NCBI RefSeq assembly: GCF_001591665.1
Contig: NZ_BCVI01000025.1
Coordinates: 24,760 to 88,759 of the forward strand
Length of the DNA: 64,000 nt
Direction: 5' to 3'
DNA from: Neobacillus soli NBRC 102451
Lineage (GTDB): Bacteria; Bacillota; Bacilli; Bacillales; Cytobacillaceae
The notes under the pieces were generated by a model that saw only the letters and a program-made list of their open reading frames with translations, searched no databases and was not told the origin of the DNA. The position numbers were made by a program, and so were the translations under genes. Positions 1-7,737 of the stretch are shown here, piece by piece. The stretch's first letter is position 1, and each line of letters starts with the position of its first letter.

Positions 1-385
1 TCTTCATGGGGTAATGAAATGAAATTTGATGATTATACGTGGGAGCTGGAGGCTTTTTATTGTCATTCAAGGTATACAGGTCTTGGTGCGATAGGTTCTT
101 ATTAAACAAATCAATACAATGAAGAATAATACTATACACTTGAATGGATATATACAGATAAACATCAAGAATTGGTTTTAACAGATGTTTTACGACATTA
201 TTATGATGTACCGGGTAATCCTCCAATAGGCGCTTGTGTCACTGGAGCTGCTTATCGAGAATGTGAATCAGTATTAAATTTCAATATTAGATGAATCGTA
301 TGAAATGCTAAGGAAAGAAGTTATAAATCAATTCAAATCAGAACGATTAAATAATTTATTTGAAGAAGGAAAAATATCCAAATAA
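1..385 (+). pseudogene. decayed gene of unknown function (partial at window edge)
   Basis: One reading frame runs from the window edge with two in-frame stops (at 103-105 and 127-129). It then shifts by one base near 285-293 and continues as a charged tail (LRKEVINQFKSERLNNLFEE) that ends at 383-385. Between the stops the translated segments look protein-like (YYTLEWIYTDKHQELVLTDV and following), so this is a decayed coding sequence rather than random DNA. I do not recognise the family. The 5' part lies outside the window. The frame reading is seen directly; decay is inferred. Confidence 0.5.
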
Positions 386-638
386 TCGGAAAAGAGGGAT
401 TTCGTGATATTTATAATGGAGTTAGAAAACTTAGGATAGATAAAAGCATTACATTAATGTAATTGGCAATTAAAAAATGCTGTTACTGGCAGTAATGAGA
501 AAAACCGAAAATATGCAAAAAATGAATAAAAACTTGCATATTTTCGATTAATTATTTGATACGGTTCTTGAACTAAAGCTACCCTATAGTTTAAGTACAT
601 TTCTTCACAAACTTGTCTTTTTTAAACTTCATTTATTC

Positions 639-938
639 TCATATATTTTTTCCTCTGTCAATAAACCATTTTAAGATTCCAATTATTAGTATAAGGAGTG
701 GTATTCCCTGAATGAAGAGAAATCCTGCCCAAAAATTATTTGTAGTGCTGGTCGGGGAGTCTGTTGCCATTACACCAATAAATAAAGCCAATGGAGTGGT
801 TATTACATTTAATCCTAACCCAATCATAACAAATGATAACTTTTTGCTTTTAATCTTCGGTAATCCAGCCGCCCAAAATAAAGCTATTGCAAAAGCAATA
901 ATAACTATCGGAAGTCCGATGAATATCAAACTCTCCAA
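639..938 (-). CDS. small integral membrane protein, unknown
   Basis: A 99-residue protein with about three hydrophobic segments (residues 3-24, 36-60 and 70-92), separated by short polar loops rich in Lys, Ser and Thr, as in a small membrane protein. A TTG start at 938 is supported by an AGGAGG-type Shine-Dalgarno about nine bases upstream. I do not recognise a family. It stands alone, between decayed sequence and a repeat-bearing intergenic region. Confidence 0.55.
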   Translation of the reverse strand: MESLIFIGLPIVIIAFAIALFWAAGLPKIKSKKLSFVMIGLGLNVITTPLALFIGVMATDSPTSTTNNFWAGFLFIQGIPLLILIIGILKWFIDRGKNI

Positions 939-1040
939 AACCTCTACCTCCTAATCTAAACGATAGCCCATCCCACTTTCCTAGAAAGATGAAGATGGCA
1001 CCTACCGTCTACTATTTTACCACAAAACCCCATATCGCTG

Positions 1041-1120
1041 TTCAACTAAACTGCCCGTTACTTCAATAAGAAAAATGCGTCTCCACTTATTGTAGAAACG
1101 CACCTCGTTAGTTCAAGAAG
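1041..1120. repeat. dispersed intergenic repeat, copy A
   Basis: This copy has a left block (TTCAACTAAACTGCCCGTTA then CTTCAATAAG), a variable hairpin centre (ATGCGT paired with ACGCA) and a right block (CTCGTTAGTTCAAGAAG). Related copies lie at about 1673-1753, 2226-2306 and, partial, 2741-2775. The hairpin may act as a terminator, but no long T run follows it. Confidence 0.6.
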
Positions 1121-1181
1121 CACATACCTTATTTAGAAACGGTAACACTACAATTGAATAGATAAAGTCGTAAAGAGGTGT

Positions 1182-1661
1182 ATGAAAAGAATGAAAAAGA
1201 TGCTAATTGCTTTTATACTATCTGTTGTTCTTGTTACACTCTTCCAAATAAAATTGGCTTCAGCAAGTGAACCAACTCAAGATTCCGAAGAACTTCGGTT
1301 ACAGGATATGCTTATGATTATGTTAACTCCGAATATTAGAGAAGTGCTGGAAAACTATTACGGTCCAAATACTCCAGGGATTACTCCCTGGAAAATCAAA
1401 ATTATCCAAACCAAGAGAGTCCAACACTTTCGTGGCTTTATATTAGTTATTACATTTGAAATAGAGCCTACTACGGGACACAACGTTTCAATTGGAAAGG
1501 ACCGCATTACTTATCGAATCTCTTTTGGTCCTAAAGTTGAGTTGATTGAACACACTCACATAGAGACATATGATTTACCTTATGAATTGCAAGAAACGTC
1601 ATCGTTTGATTTAAATAAGCTGCCACGTTTGTTTAAGTATGTTCTTTCAAAACCATTTTAA
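1182..1661 (+). CDS. secreted DUF3888-type protein
   Basis: A 159-residue protein with a typical signal peptide: MKRMKK, a hydrophobic core to about residue 25, then a likely cleavage after LASA. The mature part opens with LRLQDMLMIMLTPNIREVL, the hallmark of the DUF3888 family of exported Bacillus proteins, and is followed by a beta-rich region. The function of the family is unknown. The start ATG at 1182 has AAGAGGTG directly upstream. The next gene, 1785-2198, encodes a second family member, so this is a tandem paralogue pair split by a repeat. Export is inferred from the signal peptide. Confidence 0.75.
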   Translation: MKRMKKMLIAFILSVVLVTLFQIKLASASEPTQDSEELRLQDMLMIMLTPNIREVLENYYGPNTPGITPWKIKIIQTKRVQHFRGFILVITFEIEPTTGHNVSIGKDRITYRISFGPKVELIEHTHIETYDLPYELQETSSFDLNKLPRLFKYVLSKPF

Positions 1662-1672
1662 TGTTTTCCTTC

Positions 1673-1753
1673 TTCAACAAACCTGCCCAGTTACTTGAAG
1701 AAGAAAAAAGCGATCCTTCGTTATTGAAGCATCGCACCCGTTAGCTTAATAAG
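1673..1753. repeat. dispersed intergenic repeat, copy B
   Basis: This copy has the same block order as copy A: TTCAACAAACCTGCCCAGTT, TACTTGAAGAAG, a hairpin centre (GCGATCCTTC paired with GAAGCATCGC), then CACCCGTTAGCTTAATAAG. It lies between the two DUF3888 genes. The paired centre differs in sequence from copy A but keeps its folding, which suggests selection on structure. Confidence 0.6.
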
Positions 1754-1784
1754 AATTTCCTTAATTGTTAATTATAAGAGAAAC

Positions 1785-2198
1785 TTGGAATGGAGGATTT
1801 TTTTGAGAAAAAGCCTTTACATATTAATTGCCTGCTTAACCCTTTTCTCTTATTCACCTGTAAAAGCTGAAACCGTAACTAAAAATGATGTACAGTTGCG
1901 TGATGACTTGATTTTCATTTTACTTTATCCCTCAATTCAACAGGAATTGAAGAAGCAATATGGCGAAATCAAACAAAATTACTGTGGTAAAATAGTCCAA
2001 ATTAAAAAGTTGCCAATAGGCACTTACTTATTTAATGTCACCGTACAGGTAACAACATTTGAAGATGCTCACAGCCCCCCACACGATTTAGTGACAATCA
2101 CGTTTAGTAATGAGAAAACCGTAGAGTGGGAGGCTATTGATTTTAAAAAAAGAAGGTTAAAACCAAACGAAATAACAAAATGCACGCATCCTTTGTAA
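1785..2198 (+). CDS. secreted DUF3888-type protein (second copy)
   Basis: A 137-residue paralogue of the 1182-1661 product. It has an N-terminal signal peptide (positive start, hydrophobic segment about residues 8-24, PVKAE cleavage region). The family block LRDDLIFILLYPSIQQELKK is followed by YGEI and a beta-rich tail ending near a Cys. No catalytic residues are evident. The start codon follows a GGAATGGAGG-like region. A hairpin terminator overlaps the end of the gene. The role is unknown; both genes probably encode cell-surface or secreted proteins of the same kind. Confidence 0.72.
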   Translation: MEWRIFLRKSLYILIACLTLFSYSPVKAETVTKNDVQLRDDLIFILLYPSIQQELKKQYGEIKQNYCGKIVQIKKLPIGTYLFNVTVQVTTFEDAHSPPHDLVTITFSNEKTVEWEAIDFKKRRLKPNEITKCTHPL

Positions 2199-2213
2199 AA
2201 AGGGTGCTTTTTT
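2186..2213 (+). terminator. Rho-independent terminator after the DUF3888 pair
   Basis: GCATCCTTT pairs with AAAGGGTGC (one G-T pair) and is followed by six T residues. The left arm overlaps the last codons of the gene ending at 2198. Confidence 0.75.
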
Positions 2214-2225
2214 CTTCGGATATTC

Positions 2226-2306
2226 TTTCACTAAACTGCATCGTTAGCACAACAAGAAAAAGCTGCCAAAGCTGCCCATTTGTTTAACTCTTGCACCCGT
2301 TAGTGA
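2226..2306. repeat. dispersed intergenic repeat, copy C
   Basis: TTCACTAAACTGCATCGTTA begins the copy and CACCCGTTAGTG ends it, with an AGCTGCC-rich centre. It is more diverged than copies A and B, but block order and length (about 80 bp) are conserved. Confidence 0.5.
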
Positions 2307-2509
2307 AAAAACCGAAAATAAAGTGCGACGAGATAATTAACAATAATAAAAATACAATAAATTTTAAATATAAATGTAAAGATGCCTTTGTCTTTTCGTG
2401 TGAAAATTAAGTAGCCAATACAAAATATCAGTTGAATAATATACAAGGGGGATACCGCAAGTTTTGAGTATAGTTCTGGAAGGGGTGTTTCCATAATCTT
2501 GTCATTCAC
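2300..2509 (-). CDS. small membrane protein, unknown
   Basis: A 69-residue protein with two hydrophobic segments (about residues 16-35 and 44-66) joined by a polar TRKDKG loop, so a probable two-helix membrane protein. An AGGAGAG Shine-Dalgarno precedes the ATG at 2509. The 3' end overlaps the last block of repeat copy C. No family is recognised. Confidence 0.45.
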   Translation of the reverse strand: MNDKIMETPLPELYSKLAVSPLYIIQLIFCIGYLIFTRKDKGIFTFIFKIYCIFIIVNYLVALYFRFFH

Positions 2510-3367
2510 TTTAATTTCTCTCCTAAATTAATCTAATGCCTCCGTTATAATCCGCTGACCAGTGAAGTCTTGCTGCGAGGCTTAAATATATAAAAATTCC
2601 AAACGCCATTTCCTGTTACTTCATCTTCCATTGTAATCGCTTTTAATAAACAAGCAATACTGGAAATTGAAGGGACTTCAAAAAGTTTAATGAAGTTATT
2701 AGGAGCTCTCAGATGACCCAACGGAGGCGATGCATTTCCTTGTTGAGCTAAACTGCCCCGTTAATAGAATAAGCACTGCTCGTTATTTATGTATAAATAT
2801 AAGTATTTATACAATTCTGGAATGAGTAATGTTTCATAAATATTAATAAACATACTGCCAAAACATACTTCATTTATATACCGGAAACACATTAAATGAG
2901 TTTGGAGCATTTATGGAAAAACTAGAACATCGTTACGATGAAATATGCAAAAATAAGAAAATTGGCAATATCCCTTTAAATAAACTAACCAGAAATGATG
3001 TTGTATTTATTTTAATTTAAGAGTATGAACATGCTGCTTTTTTGCAACCGGTTCGGTTTTGATGTACAAAGTTTGAAAAAACAGCACAATCATGAGTACA
3101 ATTCGTGCTACCTTTTTTATTGATATATAACGATCTATCCACGATTTTTGTAAACAAATTAACTTATTCATTAGCACACCAATTAGCATTTGTCTGTTGG
3201 GTAGCAGATAAGGTCCAAAAGGTGTGCTAAAATATGCTTCATAGGGTCATTTAGTTTAGTGTGCAATTTATTCCTCAATAAATATCCAAACAAAAAAATC
3301 GCCTGATAAAATTAAATTAAATTTAAAATCGCAATAATTTATATGGGGAAAATACTATCCCGATGAC
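2510..3367. other. gene-poor intergenic region
   Basis: About 860 bases without a convincing gene. It contains a partial fourth copy of the dispersed repeat at 2741-2775 (TTGAGCTAAACTGCCCCGTT). A 60-codon minus-strand frame at 3007-3189 has no clear ribosome site or family features, so it is not called. The rest is AT-rich with short broken frames, probably gene debris. Confidence 0.5.
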
Positions 3368-3544
3368 TTACTTATCTTTATGAAATTCTTCTTTATTGAA
3401 ATGACATTCGCCACAAGTTGTACAAATATAATCACTATGAGCACCACCGTACATGTACTCCCGGTCAATAAAATCATGATTACAAGGTTGATTGCCATTT
3501 TCTTTCCAAGCTTCTCTTAGTAATTTACCCTCTTCATATGTCAT
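3368..3544 (-). CDS. small zinc-ribbon-like protein, unknown
   Basis: A 58-residue acidic protein beginning MTYEEGKLLREAWKENGNQP. It has a Cys-His near residue 21, a CTTCGEC cluster at residues 41-47, and a C-terminal HFNKEEFHKDK. The spaced cysteines and histidines suggest a small metal-binding fold. The start at 3544 was chosen because AAGGAGG lies seven bases upstream; the longer frame start at 3586 has no such site. No catalytic role can be assigned. Confidence 0.6.
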   Translation of the reverse strand: MTYEEGKLLREAWKENGNQPCNHDFIDREYMYGGAHSDYICTTCGECHFNKEEFHKDK

Positions 3545-4169
3545 TATCTTTGCCTCCTTAACGGTTGATATTCTTATCATGGGCAAATACTTATAAATTT
3601 ATACATTAGTATTTTAATATTCTTCGATTATTTTAAGGTATTAGAATTTAGGGTATTAGAATTTAGGGTGTTTAACTCTTAATCACGTGTATTTACTTTG
3701 TATTTTGATAAGAAATTAATTTGTTCTTCAATCTTATTCCGAAGCTCTTATACTTTTAATTCCGCTTCTTTTTCCTGTCTTTCCAGAATGCTTTTTCTCA
3801 CGGCAATAGAGCCTTGAAATTCTTTTAAACAGTCCCGTTTTTCTTCCAATGTAGGGCATGAGTTTTAGATCTCCATGTGAAATATCCCCCGTCATGCTGC
3901 TTAAAATCTCTTCAAAGCCTTCCTAATCCTTATTTTTAATTAAATCGTTTAATACAAAAATTTTAAATCCTAAATTTATTAGCCTATTGAAAGCGATTCT
4001 TCAATCATGTTATTTAAACGCGACAATCGTTTGGCTTGGTCAATTTTAATGCTAAATAGTTCCGGTATGTTTTTTACCAGAGTTCCATTTTTTAATGATG
4101 TATTTACTTTTTTACTTACTTTGCAATTTCCCACCCATTTAAAAAGTGTACGGTACACTTTTATTCTAT
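3545..4169. other. degenerate region between two minus-strand genes
   Basis: A tandem 13-bp direct repeat (AGAATTTAGGGTA type) lies at about 3645-3668. Broken minus-strand frames at 3680-3960 include a glutamate/lysine-rich fragment. A minus-strand frame at 3979-4260 may be the frame-shifted C-terminal continuation of the 4170-4685 gene (it includes NTSLKNGTLVKNIPELFSIK). No intact gene can be supported here. Confidence 0.4.
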
Positions 4170-4685
4170 TTAGCCAAACAACAATTCCAATCGTGCTGAT
4201 GGATGTTTTATTACTTGATCTAGTACGTAACGAAGCCCCTCTATATGAATAGATCGACAAACCTTATTTTTTCCGGCTTTGGTATATTCATGTTTTTCGC
4301 AAAGGCAGCATTCTTTACTTAGATGAATCGGTTCAGTATCTATCGTGACCCATTTTCCTACAATAGGCTCGTAATGAGCAGTAAATCGATATTTTTCTGG
4401 TCTATTTTTAAGAGTGAATATGACATTTATTCTTTTTCTTTCTACAAAAGTAGCAAACTCGCTATAATAGTCTAGAATAGTTTCTGTTCCGATTTCTCTA
4501 ATTCTTACTTTATCAACGATTAATATCTTTTTCATTTCCTGGAATTCCTCGTATGTTCTAGGTGCTTCTTCTTTCCAATCCGCCTCAATTTCTTGCCATG
4601 TTTGTGTAAATTTCATTTTATCCCTGCTCCCTGCAATTTTTTTACGTCTCTTTAATTCTTTCACAAATTTCATCCTTTGAAACAA
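4170..4685 (-). CDS. hypothetical protein, possibly frame-shifted at its 3' end
   Basis: A 171-residue basic protein. It has a Lys/Arg-rich start (KFVKELKRRKK), an alpha-helical middle (EEFQEMKKILIVDKVRIREI), a beta-rich segment (KYRFTAHYEPIVGKWVTI) and a CCLCEKH cysteine cluster near residues 126-132 that may bind metal. A TTG start at 4685 follows GAGGGAG. After its stop, a neighbouring frame continues to 3979, so the true product may be longer and the gene broken. I do not recognise the family. Confidence 0.45.
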   Translation of the reverse strand: MFQRMKFVKELKRRKKIAGSRDKMKFTQTWQEIEADWKEEAPRTYEEFQEMKKILIVDKVRIREIGTETILDYYSEFATFVERKRINVIFTLKNRPEKYRFTAHYEPIVGKWVTIDTEPIHLSKECCLCEKHEYTKAGKNKVCRSIHIEGLRYVLDQVIKHPSARLELLFG

Positions 4686-4911
4686 ATTATTCTCCCTCTT
4701 TCAATAGTTTTTTTAGCACGTACTAATGTAGTACAATAAATTTTTTATTATTAGATTCACAGAATTTGCCACCGATTGTTTTTATTTTGAAGTAAATGTA
4801 TTGTTTATACTCTTATAAAATCAGTGACTGAATCCTAATTGTTCACTAAATTGTCAACAGGTAATTTGCACTACCTGTCGAATTTGTTCGAATTAAGGAG
4901 GAGGTTATATA

Positions 4912-5202
4912 ATGACCCAATTAATTACCTATAAAAAGGCAAAAGAAGAGGCAAAAAGACTTCAACACTATGTATCTCTAGTCGAATCGTATCAAACGGA
5001 CACCTTAGATCGAATGATTATCAAAGATTATGCACTTACAAACAGTATGAAAAAAACTGCCGAAAATTTTAAATTTCTTGGGGCAACGAAAGAATATATA
5101 GCGATGGTAATTAAAGGAAATCCAAAGGAAGATGAATTACATAAGATACTTAAATCAGGTTACATGAGGAAAACCAGGTATAGCAGAAGTAAACAAAATT
5201 AG
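4912..5202 (+). CDS. hypothetical helical protein with C-terminal KSGY module
   Basis: A 96-residue, mostly alpha-helical basic protein. An AAGGAGGAGG ribosome site lies just upstream of the ATG. Residues 41-60 (ALTNSMKKTAENFKFLGATK) look like a helix-turn-helix-style recognition segment. The C-terminus reads VIKGNPKEDELHKILKSGYM. A diverged copy of that tail occurs in frame at 5220-5312, immediately downstream. A small DNA-binding regulator is possible but not shown. Confidence 0.55.
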   Translation: MTQLITYKKAKEEAKRLQHYVSLVESYQTDTLDRMIIKDYALTNSMKKTAENFKFLGATKEYIAMVIKGNPKEDELHKILKSGYMRKTRYSRSKQN

Positions 5203-5219
5203 GGACGTTCTAACTGCGA

Positions 5220-5312
5220 AGCGTTATTAAAGGAAAAGCACCAGATGATCTCTACCGAAAGATGAAATCCGGTTATTTACAAAAAATTAAAGCAAACAAA
5301 AGGGGATATTAA
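5220..5312 (+). pseudogene. truncated duplicate of the upstream gene's C-terminal module
   Basis: The translated frame SVIKGKAPDDLYRKMKSGYL aligns with VIKGNPKEDELHKILKSGYM at the end of the 4912-5202 product and ends in a basic tail and TAA. No start codon or ribosome site precedes it. It is therefore the 3' remnant of a tandem paralogue that lost its 5' part. Confidence 0.6.
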
Positions 5313-5398
5313 TTCCCAATTTTACCCAACATTCCAAATCCCCACTATAATGTATAAGAGCTTAACAAAAATCAGTAATAATAAAGGGGATTTTTGAA

Positions 5399-5719
5399 TT
5401 GAAGCTAACTAATTTAGGTAAAGAAACAGAAAAGCATCTTATTATAAACCAATCAGCATTTAAAAAGGTGGAAGAAATAAGAAAACGAGAAAAAATGGTC
5501 CAAATGGCGCATAATGATTGTCGTCCAAAGAATAATGGAAAATTAGCATATTTTCAAGAGAATTTTAAACAGTGGACTGAAGAGCACTACTTAGAAAAAA
5601 TATTCGAAGATAATAATAATATTCGATTTCAGATAGAGCAATACCATTTGGACAGAATAGGTAAATTCCAGTTGGAAATTGATGTAGTAGAACGAAATAT
5701 TGAATTGGGAAATAAATAA
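5399..5719 (+). CDS. hypothetical protein
   Basis: A 106-residue charged protein, largely helical (KKVEEIRKREKMVQMAHNDC, later HLDRIGKFQLEIDVVERNIE). A TTG start at 5399 is supported by AAAGGGG eight bases upstream. It stands alone and is followed by a terminator at about 5733. No motif or family is recognised. Confidence 0.5.
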   Translation: MKLTNLGKETEKHLIINQSAFKKVEEIRKREKMVQMAHNDCRPKNNGKLAYFQENFKQWTEEHYLEKIFEDNNNIRFQIEQYHLDRIGKFQLEIDVVERNIELGNK

Positions 5720-5732
5720 GGAATTGCAAAAG

Positions 5733-5760
5733 GGTCGAGGATTATTTCTCGACCTATTTT
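5733..5760 (+). terminator. Rho-independent terminator
   Basis: GGTCGAG pairs with CTCGACC across an eight-base loop and is followed by TATTTT. It closes the gene ending at 5719. Confidence 0.65.
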
Positions 5761-5971
5761 AATTAAAAATATTTTAATAAAATATTAGTTATAGGAGTTT
5801 GAGGAATAAAAGGAAAGAAAAATAAAAGAGAAAGTTAATTTTAGAATATATTAACTTTATGATTATTATATAGTGATTTGTGTGATATAATAAATATATC
5901 AACGTAGTAAAAAACGTTAAATTTGTATTAAGTTGGAATATCCATTTTCATTAATAAAGGGGGAATATAAA

Positions 5972-6409
5972 ATGCCATATAGTTTAAAAAGATGTGGTGC
6001 ATATTTAGATAAAGAAGGAAAAGCAATACCCAAACATTTATATATTGTTCGTTATGCGATTGAAGCATCAGCAATAAGAAGAGAAAAAGTGCATAAAATG
6101 ACCGGAAAAAAGAAACAGGACATTTACGGTAAAAGAAGAGCTATTTTTATCAAAAGACTGGACAAACTTATGGATGATGATGGAAATCCAAAGGATAAAT
6201 TAATTGAATCCATTATAAAAAAGAAAGTTCTGTTATATCATTTAATTAAAAACGATAAGGAATATTTAAGCTTACCAAAAGAAGAACAAAAAGACCGTCT
6301 TAAGGAATTTAAGGATAAATATGCTGAAGAAGCAGCAAATATCGCAAAAGAAGAAAAACAATTAATTCTAAAAAATTGGGGAACAATTGTGGGTATCGCC
6401 TATTTGTAA
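5972..6409 (+). CDS. hypothetical basic protein of the element
   Basis: A 145-residue protein starting MPYSLKRCGAYLDKEGKAIP, very rich in Lys and Glu, with long helical segments. The start at 5972 was chosen because AAAGGGGGAAT lies just upstream; the earlier in-frame ATG at 5933 has no ribosome site. The pattern 'GKKKQDIYGKRRAIFIKRLD' suggests nucleic-acid contact, but that is a guess. It is closed by a terminator and is not recognised. Confidence 0.5.
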   Translation: MPYSLKRCGAYLDKEGKAIPKHLYIVRYAIEASAIRREKVHKMTGKKKQDIYGKRRAIFIKRLDKLMDDDGNPKDKLIESIIKKKVLLYHLIKNDKEYLSLPKEEQKDRLKEFKDKYAEEAANIAKEEKQLILKNWGTIVGIAYL

Positions 6410-6412
6410 AAG

Positions 6413-6442
6413 TGGGAAGTAAAAAATCTTCCCATTTTTTTT
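6413..6442 (+). terminator. Rho-independent terminator
   Basis: TGGGAAG pairs with CTTCCCA, followed by eight T residues, directly after the stop codon at 6409. Confidence 0.8.
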
Positions 6443-6493
6443 GTTACCAAAAAAAGAGTTCATTTTAGCCTCACCAAAACATTTCTACTGACC

Positions 6494-6542
6494 TTTTTAA
6501 CCCTCCACACCCTTGACAGTTTAACCCTCCATACCTTATAAA
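6494..6542 (+). promoter_or_regulatory. sigma-A type promoter with two copies of a TTTAACCCTCCA operator-like motif
   Basis: TTGACA at 6513-6518 and TATAAA at 6537-6542 are separated by 18 bases. One TTTAACCCTCCA lies just upstream of the -35 element (from 6496) and another lies inside the spacer (6520-6531). Two copies placed over a promoter are what a repressor site would look like. The same word forms a perfect inverted repeat at 19353-19405. The promoter reads toward the gene at 6565. Confidence 0.65.
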
Positions 6543-6564
6543 GGAAAAAAGAGGAGGATAAAAT

Positions 6565-7011
6565 ATGAGTAACGAAGTTAAATTTCCATACAAAGGTAAA
6601 ATGTATACAGCAACGTACGACTATGAGATGTATCTTGAAGATGTCTATTGTGAAGGAGAGCTTCACGAGGATATTGAAAACAACGAGGATACACTTATTA
6701 AGTTTATCACCGAGACAAAAATATGGGGGTTTTCAAAGCAGTATTCATGTGATGTTAATGGTGGATTTGAAGAATTTTATACTTTTCAAATGTTGGATAT
6801 ATTAAATATTTATGAAGTTTGTTTAGTACCAAAAAATGGTGCTTTGTATCTTTACGATTTAAATAAAAAGCCACTGGATATTGGCAACAATAAAAAATTA
6901 GTCCAAAATATGTTGGATGAATTCAAGAAAATGAAGTTTGACAATCCTATTGCAAAAGAAATTCAAGCTGAAATAGGACGAATAAGAATGAATTTTTTGT
7001 TTGATAAATAG
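6565..7011 (+). CDS. hypothetical protein, paralogue of the next gene
   Basis: A 148-residue acidic protein with a GAGGAGG ribosome site and the promoter at 6513-6542. The C-terminal half (GFSKQYSCDVNGGFEEFY, then a KEIQAEIGRIRMNFLF ending) resembles the shorter product of 7084-7362 (GFSKHYNFDDIDGFLTYY, and KEIQ..R..LLF at the end), so the two are diverged tandem paralogues. No catalytic motif is seen and the function is unknown. The tight promoter and repeated operator-like words suggest it is regulated. Confidence 0.6.
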   Translation: MSNEVKFPYKGKMYTATYDYEMYLEDVYCEGELHEDIENNEDTLIKFITETKIWGFSKQYSCDVNGGFEEFYTFQMLDILNIYEVCLVPKNGALYLYDLNKKPLDIGNNKKLVQNMLDEFKKMKFDNPIAKEIQAEIGRIRMNFLFDK

Positions 7012-7083
7012 GAAATCAGTTGCCCCGGACTTCGAGGTACCTTATAGATCCGGAGCTACATAAAAAAGTAAGGGATGGTAAAA

Positions 7084-7362
7084 ATGAATTATGATATTAT
7101 AGGATTTTCCAAACACTATAATTTTGATGATATAGATGGCTTTTTGACATATTACCATATCAATGTATCAATTGATGAAGCACCGTACTGCATTGTTGTT
7201 GACGAAGAAACTATGTATTTCATCGGGGATGATCGAGTAACTGCAAATAGAAAAGAATTCCGAGATGCTGTAGAAGAATTCTTAAAACTAAATGCAGATA
7301 TTCCATTATTAAAGGAAATCCAGGAAATTGTAAGGCGTAAAAGGGTTGATTTACTATTCTAA
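7084..7362 (+). CDS. hypothetical protein, paralogue of the preceding gene
   Basis: A 92-residue acidic protein starting MNYDIIGFSKHYNFDDIDGF. Start 7084 is preferred over 7075 because AAGGGATGG sits at suitable distance. Shared words with the 6565-7011 product are GFSK-Y, D-GF--Y and a P--KEIQ--R---LF tail. It seems to correspond to only the C-terminal domain of that protein. The function is unknown. Confidence 0.5.
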   Translation: MNYDIIGFSKHYNFDDIDGFLTYYHINVSIDEAPYCIVVDEETMYFIGDDRVTANRKEFRDAVEEFLKLNADIPLLKEIQEIVRRKRVDLLF

Positions 7363-7569
7363 CGAAGCAGAGTTATATGAGGTTAAAAAATTATTAAAAA
7401 AATCTTTCATAATGTCTTGCGAAGGGGTAAGACAATTTATTATACTATAAATACAAATCAATATATACAAATCAAATAAAAATGATTTGCAAATCGAAGT
7501 TATGTTAAATAACTTTGTATTAAATTTCAGCCATTTAACAAAATAGCAAATAGTAAAGGGGGGGCAAAC

Positions 7570-7737
7570 ATGAAGAAAAAATATAAAAATGAATTGCCGC
7601 AGATTAGAGCGCATATTTCAAATGAATTACTCAAGCAATTAAAGATATATGCTGCCGAAAATGAAAAAACTGTCCAATCCATAATAGAAGAATACATTAC
7701 AAAATTAATCACTGAAAACAATGGGAGAGGTAATTGA
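7570..7737 (+). CDS. small ribbon-helix-helix (CopG/Arc-like) protein
   Basis: A 55-residue protein. After a basic start it reads PQIRAHISNELLKQLKIYAA then a helix ending EEYITKLI: a beta strand plus two helices, the ribbon-helix-helix DNA-binding pattern of CopG/Arc repressors. An AAGGGGGGG ribosome site precedes the ATG. Its TGA overlaps the ATG of the replication gene (shared base 7737), so the two are translationally coupled. It is likely a copy-number or transcriptional repressor of the replication module; that role is inferred from position. Confidence 0.65.
   Translation: MKKKYKNELPQIRAHISNELLKQLKIYAAENEKTVQSIIEEYITKLITENNGRGN

Noticed and set aside
3007..3189. 60-codon minus-strand frame with a hydrophobic segment
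   Set aside because: No clear ribosome site or family; it lies in a decayed region.
3645..3668. Tandem AGAATTTAGGGT repeat as a centromere or iteron
   Set aside because: Only two copies, far from the replication genes; more likely slippage in AT-rich DNA.
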